A DNA stretch of 15,741 nt from NCBI GenBank assembly GCA_025453715.1, contig JALOPT010000016.1:1-15741 (forward strand), read 5' to 3'. Each line of letters starts with the position of its first letter. Position 1 is the first letter of the stretch. The DNA comes from Methanoregulaceae archaeon (GTDB lineage Archaea; Halobacteriota; Methanomicrobia; Methanomicrobiales; Methanospirillaceae). Below are positions 1 through 7,406 of this stretch, in pieces. The notes under the pieces are model-generated. The model saw only the letters and a list, made by a program, of their open reading frames with translations, was not told the origin of the DNA and searched no databases. The translations under genes and the position numbers were made by a program.

Positions 1-140
1 AAGATGGATCAAGGAAAAAAATCCGAATTAAAGACAAGGATGTCAACGAGCTGATCATCTGGATCGATATTCAGCGTTTATTGAGGGAGGTTGACCAGGA
101 GATTTTGAAAGAAGGGTATGGCGAGAAAACCGGGGCCTGA
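1..140 (+). CDS. C-terminal end of an unrecognised protein (5' end outside the window)
   Basis: An open frame runs from the window edge (first whole codon at base 3) to the TGA at 138-140, giving 45 residues. The tail is charged and helical-looking (motifs VNELIIWIDIQRLL and EVDQEILKEGYG), with alternating acidic and basic residues that suggest a soluble, possibly coiled protein. No start codon with a ribosome-binding site is present, so it is taken as the end of a gene that begins to the left. I do not recognise the family. Its frame is the only one of the three plus frames open across this stretch, which is the main support that it is coding. Confidence 0.55.
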   Translation, partial: DGSRKKIRIKDKDVNELIIWIDIQRLLREVDQEILKEGYGEKTGA

Positions 141-325
141 AATGTCCTAACACCCCTTTTTAAGATCTAGATCCGGTTGTTCAAAAGCATTCACAATATT
201 TTCTCTTTTGGTGCGTTTTAAACTGGAAATTGCTCCTTATCTGTGTAAGACCTTGTGCCATTCCATATCCTGTCCCAGCAGGTATGCATATCACCGGTAA
301 AAAAACGCTTTGGATATAGGGATAT

Positions 326-490
326 TCAGTTTTTAATCGCTGCTTTTACCTTTACCATTATATCTGGCGGAATTGGGTCCATCTTATGAACCGTTTTTGC
401 GTGTTCCGCAATCTTGGTCATCAGCTCAGCTTCGGTAGCAGCAGAAGCTTCAAATTTACAATCTTTACCAATACATGCAAAGGATGGCAT
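326..490 (-). CDS. DUF1059 family small protein
   Basis: A 54-residue protein starting MPSFACIGKDCKFEA and ending in VKVKAAIKN. The pattern (SFAC, a second Cys a few residues on, FEA, then a TE.EL...IAEHAK..H helix and a C-terminal VKAAIK) is that of the DUF1059 family, small soluble proteins of unknown function common in archaea and soil bacteria. The two Cys and the His of AEHAKTVHKM are the conserved polar residues. The ATG at 488-490 is preferred over a longer frame (to 514) because AGGTGA lies about 8 bases upstream and because family members start at this point. It is a stand-alone gene with no obvious operon partner. Function unknown. Confidence 0.8.
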   Translation of the reverse strand: MPSFACIGKDCKFEASAATEAELMTKIAEHAKTVHKMDPIPPDIMVKVKAAIKN

Positions 491-507
491 CTTTTTTTCA
501 CCTGTGA

Positions 508-756
508 GAAACACTCTTTTATGGCTATTTATTTCTTCTTATTGCCGGCCAGGCAATCTTCCTTGAAGGGGATGCCATTCTAAAGATCGGGACTAACAAC
601 GAATGTGAGATCCACACTGGTGACGCTCCTCCTCATACCGTGCGAATTTCACCAGATCCGGAACAACAGCAGATGCATGCTGAAGATGATTTGCACGGCC
701 CCACTGTGACCTGGAAAAAAGGTAAAGGGGGCTATTTGGCCCCCACTGAGCTCTAG
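508..756 (+). pseudogene. Startless coding remnant of an unknown gene
   Basis: Between the TGA at 505-507 and the TAG at 754-756 there are 82 open codons. The part from about 547 reads like a real protein end: GQAIFLEGDAILKIGTNNE, then a stretch with PPHTVRISPDPEQQQ, then DDLHGPTVTWKKGKGGYLAP and TEL before the stop. There is no ATG, GTG or TTG in this frame that could give the whole segment, and its 5' part runs into the region of the divergent DUF1059 gene. I read it as the 3' end of a gene that has lost its start, or one broken by a frameshift. The family is not recognised. The alternative is a chance open frame, made less likely by the protein-like composition. Confidence 0.45.
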
Positions 757-988
757 TGTTGGTTTTGTGGTTTATGCTTGGTCTAGGTAGGTAATTAACA
801 CAGACTAATATCAGTACCGATAGGGACTATCTTTTCCTGGCTTAAAATGTTGATCATTTTGCTGCAATGATATAACAGACCCCAAAACACGGTGGTGGAG
901 GTACTGATCTCTATGAGAAACCAGGGGGATTGTAATAAAGAATGCGGGTTCAGGGTTTCCCCTATCCCGGGCTCCACCCCGTTCCCGT

Positions 989-1741
989 TCACAGGAACCA
1001 GCCAAATATCCCACGGTCCTGTTTTTCATGTGCGGAAAGCTGCATGTCAAAATCAACCTTCTGCTGTAGTACCTGTAATTGCTCTTCCAGCATAGAGCGA
1101 GTGTCTGGATCCAGGGACGTGGTATTCATGAGGTTTTCGATCTCGTTGATGCGGGCCTTGTTTTGTGCCGTCAGGTTCTCCAGTTCGCTGGCAAGCCTGT
1201 CACCGCCAAAGAAGAACCGGCTGAGTGCATCCCTGTTCCGGATCCGGTTTTTGTACTCTTGGCTTGCATTTGCAGAGTTGTTGAACTCCCGGGCAATTGC
1301 CGAGACCTGGGGGCCGATGCCTCCGGTTCGGTTCTCCAGGGCAAGCAATGATTGAACCATATCCCGTACCTCGTTCGGGTTCCTTTCCCAACCCGGCGGT
1401 ACCGTGCCTGTATTCCGGGGCGTGGCTCCGTGATCTTCCCCGCTCTGGTTATTCAGCCCGGGAATCTGGGAAATATTGCGGTGTGTATTTTTAGAATTAT
1501 TCCCGTTCCCTTCACTTTTAATTTCAGGGGCCCGCGTGGTGGAGGTCCTGTTGTCTCCCGGCCTGTTTGCGTTACCCTTATTGTTATCATTCGACTGGTC
1601 ACCATGAGCCTTACCTTTATCATCCGCTGCCCCGGCTGCGATACTGGCATGAATCCCCTGCTGTTCACTCGCTGCGATGACAGGTTGCACGATGAATAAA
1701 AAACATAATGCAATGATCACTATCGTGGTTATTTTTTTCAT
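989..1741 (-). CDS. Secreted protein with Asn/Gly-rich linker and helical C-terminal half
   Basis: Encodes about 250 residues. A signal peptide is clear: MKKITTIV, hydrophobic core IIALCFLFIVQPVIA, likely cleavage after AxA. Residues about 35-120 are low-complexity and rich in N, G, D, S and T (for example GDQSNDNNKGNANRPGDN), with many possible N-glycosylation sites. The C-terminal half is helical and heptad-like, from about residue 120 (VRDMVQSLLALENRT) to the end (LEEQLQVLQQKVDFDMQL), finishing in FGWFL. The start is uncertain: ATG 1739-1741 has GGGAGG about 11 bases upstream, while the in-frame GTG at 1748-1750 sits almost on that site. A weak TATA-like CTATAACT lies at about 1795-1802. 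It probably acts at the cell surface. The family is not recognised; it could be a surface spacer or envelope protein. Confidence 0.75.
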   Translation of the reverse strand: MKKITTIVIIALCFLFIVQPVIAASEQQGIHASIAAGAADDKGKAHGDQSNDNNKGNANRPGDNRTSTTRAPEIKSEGNGNNSKNTHRNISQIPGLNNQSGEDHGATPRNTGTVPPGWERNPNEVRDMVQSLLALENRTGGIGPQVSAIAREFNNSANASQEYKNRIRNRDALSRFFFGGDRLASELENLTAQNKARINEIENLMNTTSLDPDTRSMLEEQLQVLQQKVDFDMQLSAHEKQDRGIFGWFL

Positions 1742-2009
1742 ACTCTTCACATCCTCCCAGCGATCCTATGTGCGGTTGACCTCTAAAAATGATAGTTATA
1801 GCCACTGAAAAATACCTTCTGATACTGCAAGGCCAGCGGCAAATCGAAAATACTCTGTGGCAGTTAATTACATAATGCACCATTCAGGCAGTTTTTTTAT
1901 CTCCCCTTTTCTCCCAACAAATACAACACCATTCCTGATCCTGTCATCTGGCATTACCCGCACTGATCGTGAGAGGCCTTATAATTAAGCTGCGAAAAAA
2001 AGAGGGAGA

Positions 2010-2366
2010 TTAAGAGTCCGTTGATTTCCTGTTCTTAATAATGATGAGAACCGTCCCGGCCACCCCTGCCACGAGAATCATATAATCTTCAGTAATGCCT
2101 AATAAAAAGGCCGCGAATACACCAATTATGCTCCAGATTAACGGTATTACGGTCAATACCAATGGGAATTTTTTATCGGCCATTAAAAAAATGCCGAATG
2201 TAAATATCGTCGTTGGACATGGCAGGCCGAATGTTGGCAACCTGGGGTACCCGTGGCCGAGATACATCCCGATTAGTGGGTAGATGGCAAGTGCATACAC
2301 AACAAAAAACGACCCTATGAGCGAGTATATATCGCCAGAGAGCCTGAACCCGATCCGAAAATTTAT
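2010..2366 (-). pseudogene. 3' half of a DUF6064 membrane protein gene
   Basis: The reading frame (homologous part starting near MKINFRIGF) gives about 118 residues with four hydrophobic segments. It carries the family signature FGLPCPTTIFTFGIFL, followed by an ADKKFPL loop, the IPLIWSIIG helix, an LGITEDYMIL loop, and a last helix ending in KNRKS. This matches the C-terminal half of DUF6064 integral membrane proteins, which are usually about 210-220 residues. The N-terminal membrane segments are missing. Going upstream the frame meets a TGA about 18 bases before the ATG, and the next gene (the SBF transporter) starts on the other strand only about 55 bases away, so there is no room for the missing half. 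A short functional protein is possible, but a truncation is more likely. Confidence 0.6.
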
Positions 2367-2422
2367 TTTCATTCGAAACAAAGGGACTCAATTAAAGTTT
2401 TAATGAACAGGGCTGAAGATTT

Positions 2423-3310
2423 ATGACCCAATTTGATCCCTTCTTTATTGCCATAGGCTCTTTGGGCGTGCTGATATTTATCGTTACCAGCATGCTGGGT
2501 ATGGGTTTTAACCTGACAATTCCTGAGATCATAACTCCACTTAAGAATAAACGGCTGGTCATCATGTCTCTGGTGGCCAACTTCGTATTAGTGCCGATTT
2601 TGGCATTATTGATCATCAGGATCATCCCACTATCTGAGGGTTTGCAGATCGGCCTGATTCTCGTGGGTTTCGCTGCAGGGGCGCCATTCCTGCCCAAGCT
2701 GGTACAGATGGCCAAAGGTGATATGGCTTTCACCGCCGGGCTTATGGTCCTCCTGATGGTGATAACCATTGCCTTCCTGCCAATAGTTTTGCCATTGGTG
2801 CTGACGGGAGTGCAGGTGAATCCGTGGGAGATCGCCCGCAGCCTTGTCTTCCTGATGCTTATTCCGCTCGCTATTGCCCTTTTAATTCGGGCCAGGTATG
2901 AAGAGGTGGCAAAGGGCCTGATCCCGACTATGAACATGGCTGCCAATCTTTCTCTGGTAGCAATGTTTATCGGATATTTTGTGGGTTATTTCGATGTAAC
3001 CTACGGAGTTCTTGGAACAGGCGGAATCTTAGTGTCCGTCCTCCTGGTTGTCGGGGCTGTTGTCATAGGTTATCTGCTGGGGGGTGCCGATAAGGATAAT
3101 CAAAAGGTTCTTGCACTCGGAACGGGTCAGCGAAATTTAGCTGCCGCATTTGCTGTCGCCTCCAGCAATTTTGCCACCAATCCCGAAGTCTTGATAGAGG
3201 TTATGGACGTGGCAGTTATTGGATTTATTATATTGATGCTCATTGCGGGAGAACTTGGCAGGCGCAGTGTACCAGGAGTTGGGGGAAGAGTTAAGTCCGG
3301 CAAGGTGTAA
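2423..3310 (+). CDS. SBF/BASS-family (bile acid:sodium symporter-like) transporter
   Basis: A 295-residue integral membrane protein with about nine hydrophobic helices. These include IGSLGVLIFIVTSML, LVANFVLVPILALLII, LILVGFAAGAPFLP and a glycine-rich last pair. The motif GTGQRNLAAAFAVASSNF near residue 235-252 corresponds to the conserved crossover region of SBF/BASS carriers, which in characterised members takes part in sodium and substrate binding. Family members move organic anions with sodium; the substrate here cannot be told. The start ATG 2423 has only a weak site (AGGGCTGAAG). The length is close to the usual 280-330. The C-terminus ends in a short basic tail (VGGRVKSGKV). It is flanked by a truncated DUF6064 gene and tRNA-Phe, both on the minus strand, so it is probably monocistronic. 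Confidence 0.85.
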   Translation: MTQFDPFFIAIGSLGVLIFIVTSMLGMGFNLTIPEIITPLKNKRLVIMSLVANFVLVPILALLIIRIIPLSEGLQIGLILVGFAAGAPFLPKLVQMAKGDMAFTAGLMVLLMVITIAFLPIVLPLVLTGVQVNPWEIARSLVFLMLIPLAIALLIRARYEEVAKGLIPTMNMAANLSLVAMFIGYFVGYFDVTYGVLGTGGILVSVLLVVGAVVIGYLLGGADKDNQKVLALGTGQRNLAAAFAVASSNFATNPEVLIEVMDVAVIGFIILMLIAGELGRRSVPGVGGRVKSGKV

Positions 3311-3357
3311 TAGACGGATAAAATCCTCCATATGGTATTTAAATTAGATAATAATCA

Positions 3358-3370
3358 CTTTTTTCAAGTT
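3358..3370 (+). terminator. T-rich candidate terminator after the transporter
   Basis: A T6 run (3359-3364), then CAAG and another short T run, lies about 50 bases after the transporter stop and just before the convergent tRNA-Phe gene. Archaeal RNA polymerase ends transcription at such U-tracts. Judged by position and composition only. Confidence 0.35.
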
Positions 3371-3381
3371 TTTAAAAGGAA

Positions 3382-3455
3382 TGCCTCAGCCCGGATTTGA
3401 ACCGGGGACAACCAGATCTTCAGTCTGGCGCTCTCCCAAACTGAGCTACTAAGGC
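3382..3455 (-). tRNA. tRNA-Phe (GAA)
   Basis: On the minus strand the 74-base sequence folds as a full cloverleaf. The acceptor stem GCCTTAG pairs with CTGAGGC (one G-T pair). The D arm is GCTC..GAGC, the anticodon stem CCAGA/TCTGG encloses loop CTGAAGA with anticodon GAA, and the T arm CCCGG/CCGGG encloses TTCAAAT. The discriminator base is A. The CCA end is not encoded, as is common in archaea. No intron. An AT-rich box about 26-35 bases before its 5' end is a likely promoter. Confidence 0.96.
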
Positions 3456-3480
3456 GCGGGATTACATATTTGACGTAAAG

Positions 3481-3490
3481 ATTAATAAAT
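3481..3490 (-). promoter_or_regulatory. TATA box for tRNA-Phe
   Basis: The minus strand reads ATTTATTAAT here, 26-35 bases upstream of the first tRNA base, the normal archaeal distance for TBP binding. Confidence 0.5.
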
Positions 3491-3530
3491 GATTTGCATT
3501 CTTACAAAACAACGTGAGATCCTATCCTTT

Positions 3531-3538
3531 TTTATATC
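3531..3538 (+). promoter_or_regulatory. TATA box for the DHH phosphoesterase gene
   Basis: TTTATATC, centred about 25 bases before the ATG at 3560. This fits a leaderless or nearly leaderless transcript starting at that ATG and makes the earlier ATG at 3542 unlikely, since it lies between the TATA box and the expected start of RNA. Confidence 0.55.
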
Positions 3539-3559
3539 TGGATGCTGGATCATTTGAGG

Positions 3560-4525
3560 ATGGGTATCAGGTTGCTGAAGGGTAAAGATGAGGAAATGCC
3601 GGAAATAGGCCTTGTCAGGGACAGGTCATCTCATGTAATTCACCTGACTCATAACGACCTTGATGCCGCAGGTGCCGATGCAATTCACCGAATGAAATTC
3701 GGGGAGATCCTCTCAATTTTTTCATCTGTGGGAAAGTTTCCGCTCCTGCTTAACGCAATCGCAGATCTCCCGGGCAACGGTGACCTGATCAGCATCAGCG
3801 ATCTTGGCTTCCCGCGGGGTGCCGACAGATTGGTTAAAAAACTGAAGAATAACAACTGGAAAATCGAATGGCGTGATCACCACCGATGGACTGATGAAGA
3901 GGTCGCAATTGTTGAAAAAAATGTTGACCTCCTTCATATCGACACGAATATGTGCGGGTGCGGGATCTGTGCGGCAGACCTGCAGCCGGAAAACCCGGTT
4001 GCAGGAGAAGTTGCGAGGGTGGTCTGTGACTATGACCTGTGGAAGAATGAGGACCCGAGGGCTGCCGTACTCGGGCAGGTCCTCCAGAGGCGGGAAAATC
4101 TTACCCATGTACGTGACTGTCTTAAAAACGGCGTCTTCTCCGATCCCCTGATCGAAAAAGAGTACGCGGATATCAGGCAGGAAATGGAAGAGATGATGGA
4201 GAAAAGCCGGCGGAAAACAGTCATAATGGGAAATAAATACAAAATTGCATTTTCCCCGCTTTTCGGCTACCCGAGTGAGACCGCAGCTTATCTTCGGAAA
4301 ACCCTCAATTCAGACATTGAGGTAATAATTTCCCGGGGCGGCAGATTTTCCCTGCGGTCTGTCCCACCGATAAGTCACCTGATTACAAGGGAGTACCGGG
4401 GCGGAGGCCACCCGCATGCAGCCGGGGGTAACTTTGATTTTTCATGGAAAGACAGGGTCTTATTTTTATTATTCGGAAAAAACCATCATTTTGAAAAGTT
4501 TACGGAAATTGCCGAGTCATTCTGA
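3560..4525 (+). CDS. DHH/DHHA1-family phosphoesterase
   Basis: About 321 residues. Near the N-terminus THNDLDAAGADA is DHH motif I (HxDxDA), WRDHHRWTDEE carries the DHH motif itself, and YDLWKNEDPRA matches the later metal-binding Asp motif. The C-terminal DHHA1 substrate-binding domain ends in GGGHPHAAGG. Proteins of this family (RecJ, NrnA and cyclic-di-nucleotide phosphodiesterases) use two metal ions, usually manganese, to hydrolyse phosphodiester bonds in short or single-stranded nucleic acids or cyclic dinucleotides. Which substrate applies cannot be told here, but all visible catalytic residues are present. The start at 3560 was chosen from the TATA distance; an ATG at 3542 and one at 3596 are in frame. 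Its 3' end overlaps the convergent downstream gene by 9 bases. Confidence 0.88.
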   Translation: MGIRLLKGKDEEMPEIGLVRDRSSHVIHLTHNDLDAAGADAIHRMKFGEILSIFSSVGKFPLLLNAIADLPGNGDLISISDLGFPRGADRLVKKLKNNNWKIEWRDHHRWTDEEVAIVEKNVDLLHIDTNMCGCGICAADLQPENPVAGEVARVVCDYDLWKNEDPRAAVLGQVLQRRENLTHVRDCLKNGVFSDPLIEKEYADIRQEMEEMMEKSRRKTVIMGNKYKIAFSPLFGYPSETAAYLRKTLNSDIEVIISRGGRFSLRSVPPISHLITREYRGGGHPHAAGGNFDFSWKDRVLFLLFGKNHHFEKFTEIAESF

Positions 4526-5320
4526 AGGAGCCTGGAAAACAGCCGCCTTAACAATATTTTTCCAGTATTCGGGACATTGTCCACGGCAGTAGCCGCCGGT
4601 TGTAATGTGGTCTTTTTCCCAGTGTTGTAACGATATTTCCAGCCCGGAAATAGAGGGATCGATGAGAATCAGGTTATTTACAGGATATTCCTCTTTAAGG
4701 CTGATGACAAGGTCCAGCGCAGCACCTGGTACTGCAAGCGTTCTCTGGTGTTCAAGGAGCAGTTCAAGACCTTCCGGGGTGGGGTCCGATAAATAAAAGA
4801 GAATTTTTTTACCGCATAGCGCTTCAAGCTCCTCTTCAGTAACATGGTCACCGATAAGGACATGGCCATCAGCCCCGGAATCTCTCATTTCACGCATCAT
4901 ACGGCGGAACCAGAAAAAAATGTTTCTTGATGCTTCTTCCGGGTCTCCGTAGTACTCATCTATAATCCCCAGCTCTCCCGGGCCTGGCATTGCAACCCAT
5001 AACGGGTCTGGTTTTTTAATGACCTCCTCGATATCAGTTTTGATCATGCCAGGATCAAGCCCTAATTCTCCGACAATTTTCCTGTTTTGTATTCCTGCGA
5101 TGCATTCCAGGATGCGCTCCCCGTAGAACAGGCCACCGGCACAGGGGACACCGACTTCAGCTTCCCGCTGCCAGGTGAGAGAGCTCTGGAACCAGTAACG
5201 GACCAGGTCCCCACCAAGACCTGCCCTTGACCGAATCCAACTGACCAGTTCTTCCTTATCCTGGCTTTTATCTTGCTCTGATCCAAGAGAACGGGTCTGA
5301 AATATGATTTTTTTACTCAT
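4517..5320 (-). CDS. Unrecognised methanogen protein, divergent from metG
   Basis: A soluble 267-residue protein beginning MSKKIIFQTRSLG. No signal peptide or membrane helix is seen. Visible features: a W-rich N-terminal part (RYWFQSSLTWQREAEVG), a Cys in GVPCAGGLFYGERILEC near residues 60-74, the loop WVAMPGPGELGIIDEYYGDP, an acidic helix HVTEEELEALCG, and a C-terminal GGYCRGQCPEYWKN with a CxxxC pair. The Cys residues could bind metal or form a redox pair, but this is only a guess. It shares a 41-base intergenic region with metG on the other strand, and its 3' end overlaps the DHH gene by 9 bases. I do not recognise the family and assign no function. The coding call rests on length and composition. 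Confidence 0.8.
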   Translation of the reverse strand: MSKKIIFQTRSLGSEQDKSQDKEELVSWIRSRAGLGGDLVRYWFQSSLTWQREAEVGVPCAGGLFYGERILECIAGIQNRKIVGELGLDPGMIKTDIEEVIKKPDPLWVAMPGPGELGIIDEYYGDPEEASRNIFFWFRRMMREMRDSGADGHVLIGDHVTEEELEALCGKKILFYLSDPTPEGLELLLEHQRTLAVPGAALDLVISLKEEYPVNNLILIDPSISGLEISLQHWEKDHITTGGYCRGQCPEYWKNIVKAAVFQAPSE

Positions 5321-5330
5321 TGTATCATCT

Positions 5331-5340
5331 TATTTATATC
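5331..5340 (+). promoter_or_regulatory. TATA box for metG
   Basis: TATTTATATC, centred about 26 bases before the metG ATG at 5362, so transcription should begin at or next to the start codon (leaderless mRNA). The ATG of the longer open frame at 5320 lies upstream of this box and cannot be the start of this transcript. Confidence 0.6.
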
Positions 5341-5361
5341 ATCACTTCAAGAAATAGTGTG

Positions 5362-7350
5362 ATGATCAGGAAACCAATTCTGGTGACATGCGGACTCCCG
5401 TATACGAATGGTCCATGCCACCTCGGCCATCTTCGCACCTATGTTCCGGCGGATTTTTATGTCCGGTACCTCCGGAGAGCAGGTGAGGAGGTCGCATTCA
5501 TCTGCGGGTCCGACAATCACGGAACACCTGTCGTAGTGAGTGCGGAAGAGGCCGGGGTTTCACCCCGGAGCCTTGCAGAAAAATATCATTTGCATTTTTT
5601 TGAAACCTTCCGGCGTGTTAATGTCATTTTTGATCATTTCGGCATGACTGATGACCCGGCGAATCACCAGCGTACCCGGTCAATAATGAAGACCCTGATC
5701 AATAATGGTCACATTTATTCAAAAGTCGTCCACCAGGCTTATTGTACAAACTGTAAGCGGTTTCTTCCGGACCGTTATGTTGAGGGGATTTGCCCTCACT
5801 GCAGCACCCCGGCACGGGGGGATGAATGTGACCAGGGATGCGGACGCCACCTGGAGCCCGGGGAAATAAAAGAGCCGACATGCACCGTGTGCGGGACCAG
5901 GGCTGAATTCCGGGACCAGGAACATTATTTCTTCAAGCTGAGCGAGTTCAAGGATTTTCTCCTTTCCTACCTTGATACTCTTAAAGGGACCTCCAATGCC
6001 CGTAATTACGCCCTTGGCTGGGTAACGGATGAGCTCCACGACTGGTGTGTCACACGTACACTTGACTGGGGGGTGAAATTCCCGGGTAGGGAGGACCTTG
6101 TGGTTTACGTCTGGGTTGATGCCCCGGTAGGATATATCTCGTTCACCGAAGAATGGGCGAAGAAACAGGGTAACGACTGGAAAGACTACTGGTGCGGCGA
6201 TACACAGGTGACCCATTTCATCGGCGGGGACATCATCTACCACCACTGCATATTCTGGCCTGCGTTGCTCAAAGGAGCCGGGTATGGGATCCCCCATTCA
6301 ATCGTGGCGAGTGGCATGGTGAAAGTGGATGACCATAAATTCTCGAAGTCGCGTGGTTATGTGGTCTGGACAAATGAGGATTACCTCGATAAAGGTCTTT
6401 CCCCGGACTATCTCCGTTATTATCTCCTTTCGTATACGAACCACACAAAAGAACTCAACTTCTCCTGGAAGGTATTCCAGGAACGGGTGAATAACGAACT
6501 GGTCAACACACTCGGGAATTTCATCTACCGGACACTTTATTTCGCCCACAAGGAGTACGGGGGCATTCCTGAAGGGGTTGCAGATACCAGGATAGCCGAT
6601 GAGATTAATAAATGTCTCGCTGCTGTTGATTCGGCAATACGGGAATATGAATTTAAAAATGCTGTCGATGCAATGCTCGGGCTTGCTGCTTTCGGTAATA
6701 ACTATATACAGACAAATGCCCCCTGGAAGTTGATAAAAAACGACCCGGGTGAAGCGCGAAAGGTAATAAGGAACTGCCTCCAGATCGTGAAAGCGCTGGC
6801 ACTGGTCATAGAACCAGTCATGCCAGGTAAGGCTGGTGCTATCTGGGCCATGCTCGGATACCAGGACAACCTGGCAGATCACCAGGTCAGCGAATCGGTC
6901 ATCGGGCTGACAGCGGGAAAACTGGAGCCCCCAAGGCCATTATTTGAAAAAATCGATGACACATTGTTAAAAGAGCTTGATTCACTTCTGGCTATGCGGG
7001 TCGAAGCCGCCGGAAAACCACAGGAAAAAATACCTGAAATAAGCATAGAAGATTTTTCTGCACTGGATATCAGGACAGGGACTATCATCTCGGCTGAGCC
7101 GGTCCCGAAATCAAGTAAACTTCTCAAACTGCAGGTTGATATCGGCACAGAGACACGCCAGATAGTGAGTGGGATTTCCCAGTTTTACAAGCCGGAGGAG
7201 CTAATTGGGAAAACGGTGGTTGTCCTTGCCAACTTAAAAACAGCAAAAATATTCGGAATTGAAAGCAGGGGGATGGTCCTTGCAGCAGGGGACCGTGCAT
7301 CCCTCTTGAAACCGGAGACCCCTGTCGAAAAGGGAACAAAAATCAGGTAA
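5362..7350 (+). CDS. metG: Methionyl-tRNA synthetase with C-terminal tRNA-binding domain
   Basis: A 662-residue cytosolic enzyme that charges tRNA-Met with methionine using ATP. The class I HIGH motif is HLGH (residues 20-23, in LPYTNGPCHLGH), and the KMSKS motif appears as KFSKS (326-330). A zinc-knuckle insert starts at Cys128 (CTNCKRF) and continues with CPHC, CDQGC and CTVCG, the double-knuckle form. The anticodon-binding helical domain follows. The C-terminus (about 561-662, IEDFSALDIRTG to the end) is a Trbp111/EMAPII-like OB fold that binds tRNA and dimerises. The start ATG 5362 is chosen because family members begin MxxKxxLVTxGLPYxNG and because a TATA box sits 26 bases upstream; the 14 extra codons upstream are promoter. 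A T10 terminator follows the stop. Confidence 0.97.
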   Translation: MIRKPILVTCGLPYTNGPCHLGHLRTYVPADFYVRYLRRAGEEVAFICGSDNHGTPVVVSAEEAGVSPRSLAEKYHLHFFETFRRVNVIFDHFGMTDDPANHQRTRSIMKTLINNGHIYSKVVHQAYCTNCKRFLPDRYVEGICPHCSTPARGDECDQGCGRHLEPGEIKEPTCTVCGTRAEFRDQEHYFFKLSEFKDFLLSYLDTLKGTSNARNYALGWVTDELHDWCVTRTLDWGVKFPGREDLVVYVWVDAPVGYISFTEEWAKKQGNDWKDYWCGDTQVTHFIGGDIIYHHCIFWPALLKGAGYGIPHSIVASGMVKVDDHKFSKSRGYVVWTNEDYLDKGLSPDYLRYYLLSYTNHTKELNFSWKVFQERVNNELVNTLGNFIYRTLYFAHKEYGGIPEGVADTRIADEINKCLAAVDSAIREYEFKNAVDAMLGLAAFGNNYIQTNAPWKLIKNDPGEARKVIRNCLQIVKALALVIEPVMPGKAGAIWAMLGYQDNLADHQVSESVIGLTAGKLEPPRPLFEKIDDTLLKELDSLLAMRVEAAGKPQEKIPEISIEDFSALDIRTGTIISAEPVPKSSKLLKLQVDIGTETRQIVSGISQFYKPEELIGKTVVVLANLKTAKIFGIESRGMVLAAGDRASLLKPETPVEKGTKIR

Positions 7351-7380
7351 TTTCATTATTTCCCCTGGCTTTTATCTGAC

Positions 7381-7402
7381 TTTTTTTTTTAATTGAAAAA
7401 AA
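7381..7402. terminator. Bidirectional U-tract terminator between convergent genes
   Basis: A T10 run at 7381-7390 lies 30 bases after the metG stop. On the other strand a T7 run (7396-7402) lies just after the stop of the HEAT-repeat gene. Both fit archaeal U-tract termination. Seen directly; function inferred. Confidence 0.6.
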
Positions 7403-7406
7403 TTCA

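Noticed and set aside
386..583. 65-codon plus-strand frame over the DUF1059 gene
   Set aside because: Shadow of DUF1059; the more protein-like frame in this area is the one ending at 756.
942..1699. Plus-strand open frames of up to 137 codons opposite the secreted protein
   Set aside because: They are antisense shadows of a gene with a clear signal peptide and good ribosome-binding site, and show no family features.
5320..5361. metG starting at ATG 5320 (14 extra residues)
   Set aside because: The extra codons are the TATA box region, and family members begin at the MIRKPILVT position.
5719..6882. Minus-strand open frames of 192 and 194 codons within metG
   Set aside because: Antisense to strongly conserved metG; third-position bias explains the openness.
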